Translations under genes and position numbers: made by a program
The notes under the pieces: model-generated
The model's input: the letters and a program-made list of their open reading frames with translations, nothing else
Database searches by the model: none
What the model was told of the DNA's origin: nothing
Source: Bhargavaea cecembensis
GTDB lineage: Bacteria; Bacillota; Bacilli; Bacillales_A; Planococcaceae
DNA: 64,000 nt
Direction of reading: 5' to 3'
NCBI RefSeq assembly: GCF_001619585.1
Contig: NZ_LQNT01000009.1
Location: 868,001 to 932,000 of the forward strand
Shown here: positions 1-8,669 of the stretch, piece by piece
Layout of the letters: every line of letters starts with the position of its first letter
Position numbering within the stretch: position 1 is the first letter of the stretch

Positions 1-1111
1 GCGAATGGAGTACGAGGAAGTCGCGAATGATCCGCTGCATCGGGTGACCGTTATACGCAAATCCGGATCCGCTGCCCGCCAGGAGTGCATCGAGGGCTTC
101 CTTCAGAAGTTTGTTCGCATGACCGATGTCGGCAAGCGCCTTCACCCGTGCTTCGCGTTCCATGTATTGTCCGGACTCGGCCCAGCGGTCGATATCGTCC
201 GCCACCTTGAAGAAGAAGTACTCAGCGGATTCGATTTTCAATGCAGCATCCGCGATGATGGCATGTGTGCTGGCGGCATCCTTGATAAAGTCCACACCCA
301 TGTGGGCCGCGCGACGCATCGGCAGGCTCTGCTGGAAGAATTCCAGCGCGTACTTGAGCAGTCCGAGTCCCGGCAGGCCGAGTGACAGGATCAGTCCCGG
401 GAACAGTGCCGAATTATATAGCGGGATATGGCGCAAATGGGCAGAATTGAACTCTCCGTCCAGCGCTTTCGAGAACGATACACAGCGGTGGTCCGGCACG
501 AAGACATTGTGCATCTTGACGCTGTTGGAACCCGTGCCCTTCAGGCCCATGACATCCCAGTCATCCATGATTTCCAGTTCGCCGAATGGGAGGGTCATGA
601 GGAGCTGGTCCGTGACATTTCCTTCTTCGTCGCGGATGATTGTGCCGAAGTACCCCCATGTCGCGTGTTGGGAACCCGAGCAGAACATCCAGTGTCCTTC
701 CTCTATTAGATAGCCGCCGTCCACTTTTTTCGCCGTGCAGGAACGCGGTTCGTAAACACCTGCAAAGAGAACGCTTTCAGGATCTTCCCCGAAGATTTCA
801 TCGTGCGCTTCTTCAGTGAAGGATTCCGCGACCATGAGCTCACGAATGGCGCACAGTGCCACGATCCACCCGGTGGACGCGCAGCCTTTCGAAATTTCGA
901 CGACGGCTTCACTGTACGTCCGCATATTGGTTTCCAGGCCGCCGTACTGCTTTGGACGGAGCATCTTGAACAGCCCTGCTTCTTTGAGTTCCTTCATTGT
1001 GCTTTCGGGAATCTTGCGGATTTCCTCCGTCTCCTTCGCGCGTTCGCGGAGCCGCGGAATCATCGCTTTTGCGGATTCCACGACGTCCTTATATTCAACC
1101 GTGGATGTCAT
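1..1111 (-). CDS. Flavin-dependent aromatic monooxygenase, acyl-CoA-dehydrogenase fold (3' end outside window)
   Basis: Reading the minus strand from the ATG at 1111 gives 370 codons open to the window edge, so the C-terminus is missing. AAGGAG lies about 8 nt before the ATG. The protein resembles the oxygenase component of two-component phenol hydroxylases (HsaA / HpaB-C2 type, group D). It has the early LRPKQYGG and STGWIVALC segments and the GLKGTGSNSV loop near residue 200. Its two paralogues at 14091-15284 and 18910-20076 share these. The family hydroxylates phenols ortho to the OH using reduced flavin from a partner reductase. No reductase adjoins it here, so it must use one from modules A/B or one beyond the edge. 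It has its own promoter region with a cre-like site. Substrate unknown. Confidence 0.85.
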   Translation of the reverse strand, partial: MTSTVEYKDVVESAKAMIPRLRERAKETEEIRKIPESTMKELKEAGLFKMLRPKQYGGLETNMRTYSEAVVEISKGCASTGWIVALCAIRELMVAESFTEEAHDEIFGEDPESVLFAGVYEPRSCTAKKVDGGYLIEEGHWMFCSGSQHATWGYFGTIIRDEEGNVTDQLLMTLPFGELEIMDDWDVMGLKGTGSNSVKMHNVFVPDHRCVSFSKALDGEFNSAHLRHIPLYNSALFPGLILSLGLPGLGLLKYALEFFQQSLPMRRAAHMGVDFIKDAASTHAIIADAALKIESAEYFFFKVADDIDRWAESGQYMEREARVKALADIGHANKLLKEALDALLAGSGSGFAYNGHPMQRIIRDFLVLHS

Positions 1112-1194
1112 AGGGAACACTCCTTTTTAATGTGTGGCGTTATATCAAATGTAAAGAAGATTCAGTCGTAAAATAAGACGAAAAAGCATTTGAA

Positions 1195-1208
1195 TGTAAG
1201 CGCTTTTC
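1195..1208. promoter_or_regulatory. cre-like CcpA site upstream of the monooxygenase
   Basis: TGTAAGCGCTTTTC matches the Bacillus cre consensus TGWNANCGNTNWCA at 12 of 14 positions. It lies about 85 bp upstream of the ATG at 1111. Nearly the same core recurs at 24330-24343. Catabolite control is inferred. Confidence 0.5.
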
Positions 1209-1305
1209 CGTAAATTTTTATCAGATTCCCCTGCGCGCAGCCGATACGGGCATCTCTTTTTAGATGGTTTCTGCGGATAAGGGGGATTTCGTCTCGATAG
1301 TGTGC

Positions 1306-1418
1306 TGTTGATTTCCGTTACGGGCGGACGCTTTCCGCGGGGAAGGCATCGAGCCCCTTCCAGGGTCTCTCCGCGCTTCCTTTTCCGCAGGAGTCGCCTC
1401 CCTTCACTCCAATCAACA
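1306..1418 (-). repeat. Palindromic intergenic repeat element, copy A
   Basis: A 113-bp segment bounded by the perfect 8-bp inverted termini TGTTGATT (1306-1313) and AATCAACA (1411-1418). It has G+C-rich internal blocks (read on the minus strand: GGCGACTCCTGCGG, then CCGCGGAAAGCGTCCG). It resembles a dispersed palindromic intergenic repeat I recall from Bacillales genomes. It has no coding potential. A diverged copy lies in opposite orientation at 1551-1668. Confidence 0.6.
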
Positions 1419-1550
1419 AACTGAAGACATTCACATATATAAACAGATTTAAATACAAGGAAAACAGCTGAATTCGTCTCACTCCCTGACTAATGGCAAA
1501 GTAACGATATACCAAGGTGTTTACTGTTCTATTGCCAGCTCCAGTTAGCG

Positions 1551-1668
1551 GATTGAAGCGTAGGACCCGAGACACCTGCGGGAAAAGCGTTAGCCGAAGA
1601 CCCCGCAGAGCGCAGCTCGAGGAGGCTAAGGCAACGCCCGCGGTAAGCGAGGGTCCGCAGCGGAAATC
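1551..1668 (+). repeat. Palindromic intergenic repeat element, copy B (diverged, inverted relative to A)
   Basis: It contains the same ordered blocks as copy A on the opposite strand: GATTGAAGCG start, ACACCTGCGGGAAAAGCG, CCGAAGACCCCGCAG, GAGGAGGCTAAGGC, CGCCCGCGG, then CGGAAATC. The ends are degenerate. With copy A it fills most of the 660-bp gene-free stretch 1112-1770. I see no gene in the remainder. Confidence 0.5.
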
Positions 1669-1770
1669 CGGAGGATTTATAGCAAAAGAAAAAACTGCAG
1701 ACAAAGGAGTTATATACTCACTCTGTCTACAGTCCGAAGCATGTAATGATAAGCTTTCAGGGTAACCACC

Positions 1771-3603
1771 TTATTCAAATTTAATGTCTCCAAGTATTTT
1801 CAGTGAGTCGAGCATGAGCAGGAGTTCATAGGCGGTGATCGGGTTTCGGAGGTCTTTGTCCAGCAATTCTTCCAGTCTGGAGATGCGGTACATCAGTCCG
1901 CTCATGGAAAGCGAGAGGTCCGCGGTGGATTGTTGGAGGTTCCCGCCGTTCACCAGGAAGATATAAAGCGTTTTCAAAAGTTCGTCCCGCTTTTGTTCTT
2001 TCAGTTCGAAAATCGGCTTCAGCTCTTTTTTGGCCAGCCGGCGGATTGCCGACATGTTTTTGGAGTTGATCAGGGAGCCGACGATGCTCGTTTCCTCAAA
2101 AGCCGCTATCGGTCCGTCCCCGATACGCAGGGCGATCTGTGATTCTTCCACACTTTCATCGATTGTGCATACGTCCGTGTTTTCGCTGCTCAGCCCGAGT
2201 CTGAATTCCACGAACTGATGATGCAGCCTGAGATGCTTGAGGATATGTTTCAGCTTGTCCCGCATCTCATCGGTTTTCGGCAGCAATAGCAGGATGGCCC
2301 CCTCATGGACCGTCGTGAGGATGCGGTAATTCTGCATCTCGAGGAATCTGGCAACCGCTTGGGTAACATTGCCGAGAAATTCGATGCTCTCCGTGTCCTG
2401 GCTGTCTGAGGTGCACTTTAGTGTGGCAATATAAAACGGCTCGTTCAGGTCCACGCCCATGTAATAACCGCGGTAGATCACGTCAGATGGCGAATCATAC
2501 TGCTTCAGCAGCAACTGCTGGAAAAAGTACCCCTTCATATTCTCCAGTGCTTCAAATGAACTCTTCTCATTCAGGAAACAAAGGGCGATTGCTCCGGCAG
2601 CCCGCTGGATGAACATCCGCTCCGCACCGATGTCCGCTTCCTCATCCGGGAAAATGAACGAGACATAGCCGATCACCTGGCCCTGGACGCTAATTGGAGA
2701 AACAAGCCTACGGTGGTGCTTGCCCTTGATTGAGAAGGTTTTCGTGAAGGAAGCGTACCGCTTCTTCCCGCTTTTCGTCTGCAAAACGGTCTTCCTGAAA
2801 TCTTCCTGGTATAGCTGATGCTCTTCCTTACTTAACCCGACGACCTTCGTTCCGTAGAAGTTGAGGTCTTCCAAGGTGACCGGCACTTCAAGCGCCTCGT
2901 AGATCGTCTGCAGGATCGACTCGAGCGTTGCCCCGTCCGCCACTTTAATTGTCAGGTTATCGTGGAAGCTGGAGACCCGCTCGATATAGTTTTTCTGTTC
3001 AAGCAGTTGCTCGTACGTATAGTTCAGTTCATCGATCAGCCGGCTTTCCTTGTACATCGCAATCTCTTCGAGCATCTCGGGATCTTTCCAGTCTTCCTCC
3101 ATCTTCATTTCAAACGTGCATTCGGCATCCCCCATGCCTCTGCACGTGACTTCCTTCAGATAAACCGGTCGGCCGAGGATGGTGGAGACATAGCCGCTGC
3201 TGAACCCGACCAGGGTATGACAGACGGGCTGCGGCGACCGGCCGTGATGCTTGAGGTGCTCGTCCACTTCGAAGGAGCCTTCCCATTTCCCGACGGCGTA
3301 GATTTCCTGGATGTTCCCCTCGTCATCGAGCTTGACCGACCGCTCGGAAACGAGTTTTCGGATCTGGCCGGACTGAAGATGCAGGTTGCCCGCCTTTTCC
3401 AGCATCTCCTTGACCGGTCCCGGGTTTTTCAGTACTTCCCTTGCATTTTCCGCCCCCGTGTTCCAGCCGTATCGCAGCAGGAAGGCCTTCGCCCGCTTTA
3501 CGCCAAGGTTTTCAATCAACTCTTTTCGGAGCATTCCAAACGTAGCAGATGTGGTGGACAACTTTTTCTCGGTGTGCGGATGTGCTGTACCGGTTTCCAT
3601 CAT
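1771..3603 (-). CDS. Phenol-sensor (XylR_N + V4R) / PucR-HTH transcriptional regulator 1
   Basis: 610 aa. Residues about 15-125 match the XylR/DmpR N-terminal activator domain and about 125-175 the V4R domain. Cys128, Glu151, Cys154 and Cys162 reproduce the 23-3-8 spacing of the zinc site of MopR/DmpR-type sensors. Trp107, 21 residues before the first Cys, matches the phenol-contacting Trp. A coiled linker (about 185-220) and GAF-like/PucR-middle region follow. The C-terminal 65 residues (LSLSMSGLMYRISRLEELL) are a PucR-type HTH_30. There is no AAA+ sigma-54 domain. The start is an ATGATG pair behind a GGGGGA ribosome site. It lies downstream of module C in the same direction and has a paralogue at 21121-22896. 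Probably it senses a phenolic inducer and controls the surrounding oxygenase genes. Confidence 0.85.
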   Translation of the reverse strand: MMETGTAHPHTEKKLSTTSATFGMLRKELIENLGVKRAKAFLLRYGWNTGAENAREVLKNPGPVKEMLEKAGNLHLQSGQIRKLVSERSVKLDDEGNIQEIYAVGKWEGSFEVDEHLKHHGRSPQPVCHTLVGFSSGYVSTILGRPVYLKEVTCRGMGDAECTFEMKMEEDWKDPEMLEEIAMYKESRLIDELNYTYEQLLEQKNYIERVSSFHDNLTIKVADGATLESILQTIYEALEVPVTLEDLNFYGTKVVGLSKEEHQLYQEDFRKTVLQTKSGKKRYASFTKTFSIKGKHHRRLVSPISVQGQVIGYVSFIFPDEEADIGAERMFIQRAAGAIALCFLNEKSSFEALENMKGYFFQQLLLKQYDSPSDVIYRGYYMGVDLNEPFYIATLKCTSDSQDTESIEFLGNVTQAVARFLEMQNYRILTTVHEGAILLLLPKTDEMRDKLKHILKHLRLHHQFVEFRLGLSSENTDVCTIDESVEESQIALRIGDGPIAAFEETSIVGSLINSKNMSAIRRLAKKELKPIFELKEQKRDELLKTLYIFLVNGGNLQQSTADLSLSMSGLMYRISRLEELLDKDLRNPITAYELLLMLDSLKILGDIKFE

Positions 3604-3710
3604 ATTCGTTCCCCCTATATCCCCCCGTGCTTAATTAACAGTATAATTGTTTTCGGAAATTTGTATATATTAAAAATATATGTCGATTCTTGTCGCTTAT
3701 TAAATGCCAA

Positions 3711-3757
3711 AATAGGGGTGAATCAGCGAAAGAAGACTCATTCTTTCCTGTCACCCC
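3711..3757 (-). terminator. Rho-independent terminator of module C
   Basis: On the minus strand GGGGTGA pairs with TCACCCC (3751-3757 / 3715-3721), with an inner GAAAGAA/TTCTTTC stem, followed by TATTTT. It follows the racemase-like gene ending at 3765. Confidence 0.6.
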
Positions 3758-3764
3758 TTGATCA

Positions 3765-4619
3765 TTATGACTGGACGGCGTCTTCCTCCGTCACTGAAAT
3801 TCCGTAATCCATGTCCGCGTCGAGTTCGCTTTCGTGGTTATAAAACGCCCGAAGTTTCTTTACTGCATCTTCCGGCGGCTTCGCATTGTAGAAACCTTTG
3901 CGGGTCACCGTCACACCCGAGTACTCTTTCAGGTCGACGAGTGACTCGGCCATCTTCAGGCCAGCCGCGAACGAGTCGACAACCGGTACATCCCCGATCC
4001 GTGAAACGCCGTGCGTGGCAAGGAAGACGTTCAGCGGGCCTTCTCCCGGCACGATGACGTCAGCCCCCTGCCCAATCGCTTCTTCCGCGGAAGCAACAAA
4101 GCGGTCGATGACCGGCTGGGGATCCTTGAAACCTTCAAGCACATCGTAGAATCCGATGTCCGCCTGGATGATCGGGCCGAGCTTGCCGCCGAGACCGTAT
4201 CGCTCGGCATTCGATCGGAGCTGATCCTGGAGCGGTCCAAGGAAGTTCACGATGCCGATCCTGTCACCGAGCATCGATGCGATGTGAAACGATGCCTGGC
4301 CGTAGCCGATTACCGGAATATCCACGAGCGTTCGCGCTTCGAGCAGGCCGACGTCGGGTATCGTCCCGATGAACACGGCATCGTATCCCGCCTTCTCCGC
4401 GATGATGGCGTTTCGGATAAACTGTTCCCGGTGCAGGTTCTGCAAATAGGAATAAGTAATAAAGTGGCCCGGATACTGCTCGGGATAAGTTTTATTGGAC
4501 ATGCCGTGAAGCACGACCTCAACGCCCGGTCTCGCGACTTTGCGGATATGCGCGGTCACGGCATCACGGTAGGCCGGCACTTCCTCAATAGATGTCAGGC
4601 TCTGATGCCAGATTTTCAT
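3765..4619 (-). CDS. Asp/Glu racemase-superfamily protein lacking both catalytic cysteines
   Basis: 284 aa, last gene of module C, 13 nt after the FAD dehydrogenase. The start ATG has an AAAGGGGGAAGG ribosome site. The sequence follows hydantoin racemase/maleate isomerase-type proteins: a first active-site loop at about 82-96 (FIGTIPDVGLLEAR) and a second at about 187-196 (DVIVPGEGPL). The family's two catalytic cysteines sit in these loops. Here they are Thr86 and Glu193, and the whole protein has no cysteine. Cys-based racemization or cis-trans isomerization is therefore unlikely. It may be a lyase, hydrolase or decarboxylase on the same scaffold. It probably acts on a ring-cleavage or side-chain intermediate made by its operon. 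Reaction unknown. Confidence 0.75.
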   Translation of the reverse strand: MKIWHQSLTSIEEVPAYRDAVTAHIRKVARPGVEVVLHGMSNKTYPEQYPGHFITYSYLQNLHREQFIRNAIIAEKAGYDAVFIGTIPDVGLLEARTLVDIPVIGYGQASFHIASMLGDRIGIVNFLGPLQDQLRSNAERYGLGGKLGPIIQADIGFYDVLEGFKDPQPVIDRFVASAEEAIGQGADVIVPGEGPLNVFLATHGVSRIGDVPVVDSFAAGLKMAESLVDLKEYSGVTVTRKGFYNAKPPEDAVKKLRAFYNHESELDADMDYGISVTEEDAVQS

Positions 4620-4632
4620 GGTCCTTCCCCCT

Positions 4633-6009
4633 TTAAGAGACGACTGCTGATTTTAGGGCCGTTCTGACGGCAATCCGGCCGAAAATGGCCGCCTTGCCGA
4701 GCGAGCTGCCCGTCATATAGCCCGCTCCGTGGAATCCGCCGACCATCTCGCCCGCAGCAAAGAGGCCTTCGATCGTTTCGCCGAACGGATTCAGCACCTG
4801 TGCCTGCTCATTGACCGCAACACCTGCGTAAGTGGCCAGCATCGCCACCCTGGTGCGCATGGCATAAAAAGGCGCCCTGTCGAGAACGACAGGTTTACCG
4901 AAGTGATGGGTCAGCGTCCTGCGGCCGAACACGTCGTTGTCATTCCGGACCGCCGCATTGTAGCCCGAGACGGTCTTTTTCAGAGCATCCGCCGGTAGGT
5001 TCATGCGTGCGGCAAGAGCCTCAAGTGACGGTGCCGACTCGATCAGTCCCAGATCCAGCAGCTTGCGGAAGTCATAGAGTGCATCCCCTTCGACCCCGGC
5101 ATCCATCACGTCCTGATCCCAGATCTGATACGTTTCCCCTTTTTCCTGGCGGAGGGCTTCCGTGCCGATCAGCTTGTAGGAGATGGACTCATTGACGAAC
5201 CGCTTCGCCTCTTTGTTGACGATGATGGCACCTTTATAAAAGGCGAGTGCCTGGGATTTCCGAGGCCCGTCTGCTGTCGGATGAAAGCCGTATGTCCCTT
5301 TCAGGTAAGCGTAGTCCCGTGTCCAGGCCCCCTGTTCGACGGCCATGCGGATTCCGTCTCCGACATTGCCTTTTCCGCCGATCCGGATGGCGCCGTCCAG
5401 CTGGGGCGCGACGTCCGAAAGCAGTTGTTGGCTCCGTGAAAATCCACCCGCAGTCAGCAAAATTCCGTGCGTGGCTTCTGCCTCGAATACCGCACCTTCC
5501 TGTTCATAAACGACGGTCGTCACACGGCCTTCCGCATTCTTTTTCAGACGCTTTACCGGCGCCTCGGTTAAAACCTCGACTTTACCCGATGCTATAGCGG
5601 ATTGCTTCAAGGTCTCAATCGCCTGTGCGGGTGTGATCTGGTGGCCACGAGGGATGCTGTGCCCGCTGACCGCCTGAACAGCATGGAACTGGACCCCTTT
5701 GGCCTTCAGCCACCGGTAAGTCTCCAGCTGGTGCCTGCCGTAGGCCCCGACCAGGGCGGGTTCGTTTTTCCCTTCGCCCACCGCGAGCATGTCCGCTACC
5801 AGGCTTTCCGATGTGTCATCGAAACCGGCCGCCTCCTGAAGATCGGTCCCGGCAAACGCCATGTACCGTCCGCTCAGCAGCGAGCTCCCACCGCATTCGG
5901 CTTCTTTTTCAAGCACGAGAACGGAAGCGCCGTGATCCGCCGCTTCCGCTGCCGCACTCAGTCCGGCCATGCCGGCGCCAACGATGATGAGATCCACCCG
6001 TTGGACCAT
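4633..6009 (-). CDS. FAD_binding_2 family flavoprotein dehydrogenase/reductase (fumarate reductase/KstD-like)
   Basis: 458 aa from the ATG at 6009. A TTG nine bases upstream is possible, but GGAGG is 10 nt from the ATG and only 1 nt from the TTG. The N-terminus has the dinucleotide-binding motif VGAGMAGLSAAAEAADHG followed by the EKEAECGGSS flavin loop. The C-terminus has GLFAAGEMVGGFHGAGYMTGSSLG, typical of fumarate reductase, 3-ketosteroid dehydrogenase and urocanate reductase flavoproteins. It has no signal peptide or heme domain, so it is cytosolic. It starts 5 bp after the HbpS-like gene and precedes the racemase-like gene. It likely introduces or reduces a C=C bond in a carboxylate or cyclic intermediate. 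A second, distant relative is at 7248-8669. Confidence 0.8.
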   Translation of the reverse strand: MVQRVDLIIVGAGMAGLSAAAEAADHGASVLVLEKEAECGGSSLLSGRYMAFAGTDLQEAAGFDDTSESLVADMLAVGEGKNEPALVGAYGRHQLETYRWLKAKGVQFHAVQAVSGHSIPRGHQITPAQAIETLKQSAIASGKVEVLTEAPVKRLKKNAEGRVTTVVYEQEGAVFEAEATHGILLTAGGFSRSQQLLSDVAPQLDGAIRIGGKGNVGDGIRMAVEQGAWTRDYAYLKGTYGFHPTADGPRKSQALAFYKGAIIVNKEAKRFVNESISYKLIGTEALRQEKGETYQIWDQDVMDAGVEGDALYDFRKLLDLGLIESAPSLEALAARMNLPADALKKTVSGYNAAVRNDNDVFGRRTLTHHFGKPVVLDRAPFYAMRTRVAMLATYAGVAVNEQAQVLNPFGETIEGLFAAGEMVGGFHGAGYMTGSSLGKAAIFGRIAVRTALKSAVVS

Positions 6010-6014
6010 GCCGG

Positions 6015-6464
6015 TCAAGCCTCCGTGACTTTAAGTTCTTCCAGGACGGCAAGGCCCGCTTCGCATACTTTCATGTCGTGCGTATAGTGCCCGCCGCTTA
6101 CGCCGATTCCGCCGATGCATTCGCCGTCCAGATGAATCGGGTAGCCGCCGCCGAAGATCACGAGGCGCTCCGTGTGGACGATGCCGTGAAGAAGCGGCGG
6201 ATCATCCTTGAGACGGTCATACCATTCGTGTGTGGCGCGGTTGTAGGCCGCTGCCGAGAACGCCTTGTTCTGTGCGATGTCGATGCTCAGGATCGGTGCC
6301 CCGTCCTGCGCCGTGAAGGCTTTCAGGTTGCCAGCTTTGTCGACGATCGCGATGCTGAATGGCATGCCGAGTTCCTTTCCTTTCGCTTCTGCCGCTTCCA
6401 GCATTTTTTTCGCCAATGTAATGCTCACGCTCTTGGATTCTACTGCCGTTACAAATTCAGACAT
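6015..6464 (-). CDS. HbpS/GlcG (DUF336) family protein
   Basis: 149 aa with a clean AGGAGG ribosome site 7 nt before the ATG. It is a complete single-domain HbpS-like/GlcG protein: SITLAKKMLEAAEAKGKELG helix, SIAIVDKAGNLKAF strand region, then GGYPIH and GGIGVSGG near the C-terminus. The family includes heme-binding HbpS and GlcG. Homologues are common in aromatic and dicarboxylate catabolic operons, where their role is poorly defined (cofactor binding, small-molecule binding or isomerase-like). It has no signal peptide. Its neighbours are an SDR upstream and an FAD dehydrogenase downstream, so it is probably an accessory of the flavoenzyme step. Function not assignable from sequence. Confidence 0.8.
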   Translation of the reverse strand: MSEFVTAVESKSVSITLAKKMLEAAEAKGKELGMPFSIAIVDKAGNLKAFTAQDGAPILSIDIAQNKAFSAAAYNRATHEWYDRLKDDPPLLHGIVHTERLVIFGGGYPIHLDGECIGGIGVSGGHYTHDMKVCEAGLAVLEELKVTEA

Positions 6465-6510
6465 GTCTATTCCTCCTGTAATTTATCTTATTTTGTGGTG
6501 AGATTTTAAC

Positions 6511-7236
6511 TTACAACCCGACCGGGCTTCCCGCTCCGAATGCATGGACCGAGGATGCCGTTACCGCCCTTGACTTCGGAAGGCACAGGTCCGTGATCAC
6601 GTGGGCGATATCGATCGGCTGGAGCCACCCTTCCTTGTTCAGATCAGGGCCCAGCTCACTCGTCATCTTCGTGTCGACAGGACCCGGGCAGACCGCATTC
6701 ACACGGATGCCATGTCCTTTGAGTTCCTCTCCGAGTGCCTTTGAGAATCCGATCACTGCATGCTTGGATGAGATATAGGCACTGCGGTCCGGCCCGCCTT
6801 TTGTGCCCCAGATGGAGGAGACGTTGATGATCACGCCATCCTTCCGGGCGATCATGTCGTCGACGAATGCTTTCGTCACATAGAACGGGGCATCCGTATT
6901 GACCGCGTGGACCCACCGCCATTCTTCCGACGTCGTCTCCGACAGCGGCTTCTTGAGCATCACGCCGGCATTGTTGATGACGATGTCAATCTTGCCGAGC
7001 GCCTCTTTCGCCTTGGCCGCGGCAACTTCCACATCTGCCTCATTGCTCACATCGCACGGTATGGCGATCGCCTTAACTCCGTACAGGCGCTCCGCTTCTT
7101 CCGCCACTTCCTGGCATTCGGCCACATTGCGCGCGCTGACCGCGATGTCCGCGCCATGGGAAGCCAGCAGCAGGCAGGTCTCACGGCCGATTCCCCGGCC
7201 GCCCCCCGTTACAAACGCCGCTTTTCCTCTCAGCAT
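6511..7236 (-). CDS. Short-chain dehydrogenase/reductase (SDR)
   Basis: 241 aa from the ATG at 7236, which has AGGAG 7 nt upstream. An upstream ATG at 7251 overlaps the preceding stop (ATGA) but lacks its own site. Classical SDR features are the TGGGRGIG nucleotide motif at 10-17, NNAG at 88-91, Ser140/141, and the Tyr154-xxx-Lys158 catalytic pair (YISSK). The C-terminus ends without a membrane or targeting segment. NAD(P)-dependent oxidoreduction of a hydroxyl/carbonyl group is expected. Position between the tricarballylate-dehydrogenase-like flavoprotein and the HbpS-like gene suggests it acts on the same intermediate series. The substrate cannot be named. Confidence 0.85.
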   Translation of the reverse strand: MLRGKAAFVTGGGRGIGRETCLLLASHGADIAVSARNVAECQEVAEEAERLYGVKAIAIPCDVSNEADVEVAAAKAKEALGKIDIVINNAGVMLKKPLSETTSEEWRWVHAVNTDAPFYVTKAFVDDMIARKDGVIINVSSIWGTKGGPDRSAYISSKHAVIGFSKALGEELKGHGIRVNAVCPGPVDTKMTSELGPDLNKEGWLQPIDIAHVITDLCLPKSRAVTASSVHAFGAGSPVGL

Positions 7237-7247
7237 ATCCCCACTCC

Positions 7248-8669
7248 TCATGTCAGCATTTTAGTTGCCTGTGCAACATATTCGACTGCGTTCTCACCGG
7301 CGCGCTTCCCGAACACGAGGCCGCGCAGGACCGAGGTGCCGCCCGGATATTTGCCGTAGTAGAGCCCGGTCATCTCGCCGGCCGCGTACAGCCCCGGGAT
7401 CGGCTGGTTGTCATTCGAAACGACGCGGCCTTCCGTATCCGTCGCAATACCGCCGTTCGTGAACACGTTGCAGCAAATGACCGGATAGGCGATGAACGGC
7501 CCCTGGTCGATCGTGATCGCCCAGTTTGACTTTGGCGGGTTGATGCCGATCGCTTTCTTGCCGTCTTTTTTGTTGTGGATAAACTCGCCCGGCTGGACGG
7601 CAGCGTTAAATTCCGCGACGGTCTTCGCTAATGCTTCCGGCCGGATCGAAAGCTTCTCGGCCAATTCTTCGATCGTGTCCGCCGTGATCGGCGGCTGTTC
7701 CGTCTGCAGCGCCTCTTCATAGTCGGGAATGTCGTACAGCTTCTGGTCGGTGATCATATACACGATATGGTTCGGGCATTCATAGAAGATCTTCCGCGCG
7801 ACCGCCTCGTACTGCTCATCGATCGTCGTTTCCCCTTCATCGGTGAAGCGCTCCCCGTTCTGGTTGACGAGGATGGCATACGGATAGGTCATGACGCCCG
7901 CCTCTTCGCGGTTGCTCCGTGGATCGACCGGCTCCGCGTGGAAAGAATCCCACTGCCCGCCACCCTTTGCGCCCACACGGAGCATCATGCTGATCGCTTC
8001 TCCCTTGTTGTACAGGCCGCCTTCCGCGACAGTCGGGATCTTATGGGCGTCGCGCCCGATGTACTTGGCCATCATCTCGTGGCTGCCCTGGAATCCGCCG
8101 GATGCAAAGATGACGGAATTGACGTTGAGCCTGATCGATTCACCGCCCTCGATGCGGACACGGAGATGGTCGACTGCGCCGTCATCGTTCAGGCCGAGAT
8201 CCCAGACCGTTGCCTCATAGATGATTTCCACACCGAGCGCACGTGCCCGGAGCGACAGCGTATCGATCAGCGCACGGCCGCCCCCGACCGGCAGCAACCG
8301 GGGCTTTGAAGCGGTCAGGAACATCGTCGGAAGGTAGTCGAACTCCACGCCTTTCGACTCCACCCAGCGGAGTGTCGGTCCCGCATTTTCATGCAAGGTC
8401 TCGATATACGCACGGTCCGCAAAGTTTTCCGAGAACGACAGCATGTCCTCCACGAAATTGGGCGCCGGCGTGTCGATGTCCTCCATTCGCATGTAGGAAG
8501 CAGTCCAGCGTGAGTTGCCGCCCCGGTTATCGAAATCGGCGCGCTCCAAAATGACGATTTTCAGGTCCTCGTTTCCTTCTTTCGCTTTCTCGGCTGCTGC
8601 GAGTGCTGCTGCCGTCCCGGCAGAACCGCAGCCGACGATGGCAATATCAAAATCCACTTCACGGCTCAT
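7248..8669 (-). CDS. FAD-dependent dehydrogenase, TcuA/fumarate-reductase-like
   Basis: 473 aa from the ATG at 8669, whose ATGA overlaps the stop of the upstream lyase gene, implying translational coupling. The longer in-frame reading to 8765 lies inside that lyase gene. N-terminal FAD motif IVGCGSAGTAAALAAAEKA, then ERADFDNRGGNSRWTASYMR, the signature of FAD-dependent tricarballylate dehydrogenase-like proteins. The C-terminus has GLYAAGEMTGLYYGKYPGGTSVLRGLVFG. It is cytosolic, with no electron-transfer domain. It is a different subfamily from the 4633-6009 flavoprotein. Likely role: oxidation of a saturated carboxylic intermediate to an enoic one, or reduction in reverse. The coupling with a PEP-mutase-family lyase suggests consecutive steps. 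Confidence 0.8.
   Translation of the reverse strand: MSREVDFDIAIVGCGSAGTAAALAAAEKAKEGNEDLKIVILERADFDNRGGNSRWTASYMRMEDIDTPAPNFVEDMLSFSENFADRAYIETLHENAGPTLRWVESKGVEFDYLPTMFLTASKPRLLPVGGGRALIDTLSLRARALGVEIIYEATVWDLGLNDDGAVDHLRVRIEGGESIRLNVNSVIFASGGFQGSHEMMAKYIGRDAHKIPTVAEGGLYNKGEAISMMLRVGAKGGGQWDSFHAEPVDPRSNREEAGVMTYPYAILVNQNGERFTDEGETTIDEQYEAVARKIFYECPNHIVYMITDQKLYDIPDYEEALQTEQPPITADTIEELAEKLSIRPEALAKTVAEFNAAVQPGEFIHNKKDGKKAIGINPPKSNWAITIDQGPFIAYPVICCNVFTNGGIATDTEGRVVSNDNQPIPGLYAAGEMTGLYYGKYPGGTSVLRGLVFGKRAGENAVEYVAQATKMLT

Noticed and set aside
1306-1668. Insertion sequence
   Set aside because: Short terminal inverted repeats are present, but no transposase frame exists; treated as a non-coding repeat pair.
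2962-3807. 281-codon plus-strand open frame
   Set aside because: Antisense to the phenol-sensor regulator, which has clear domain matches; no support for overlapping coding.
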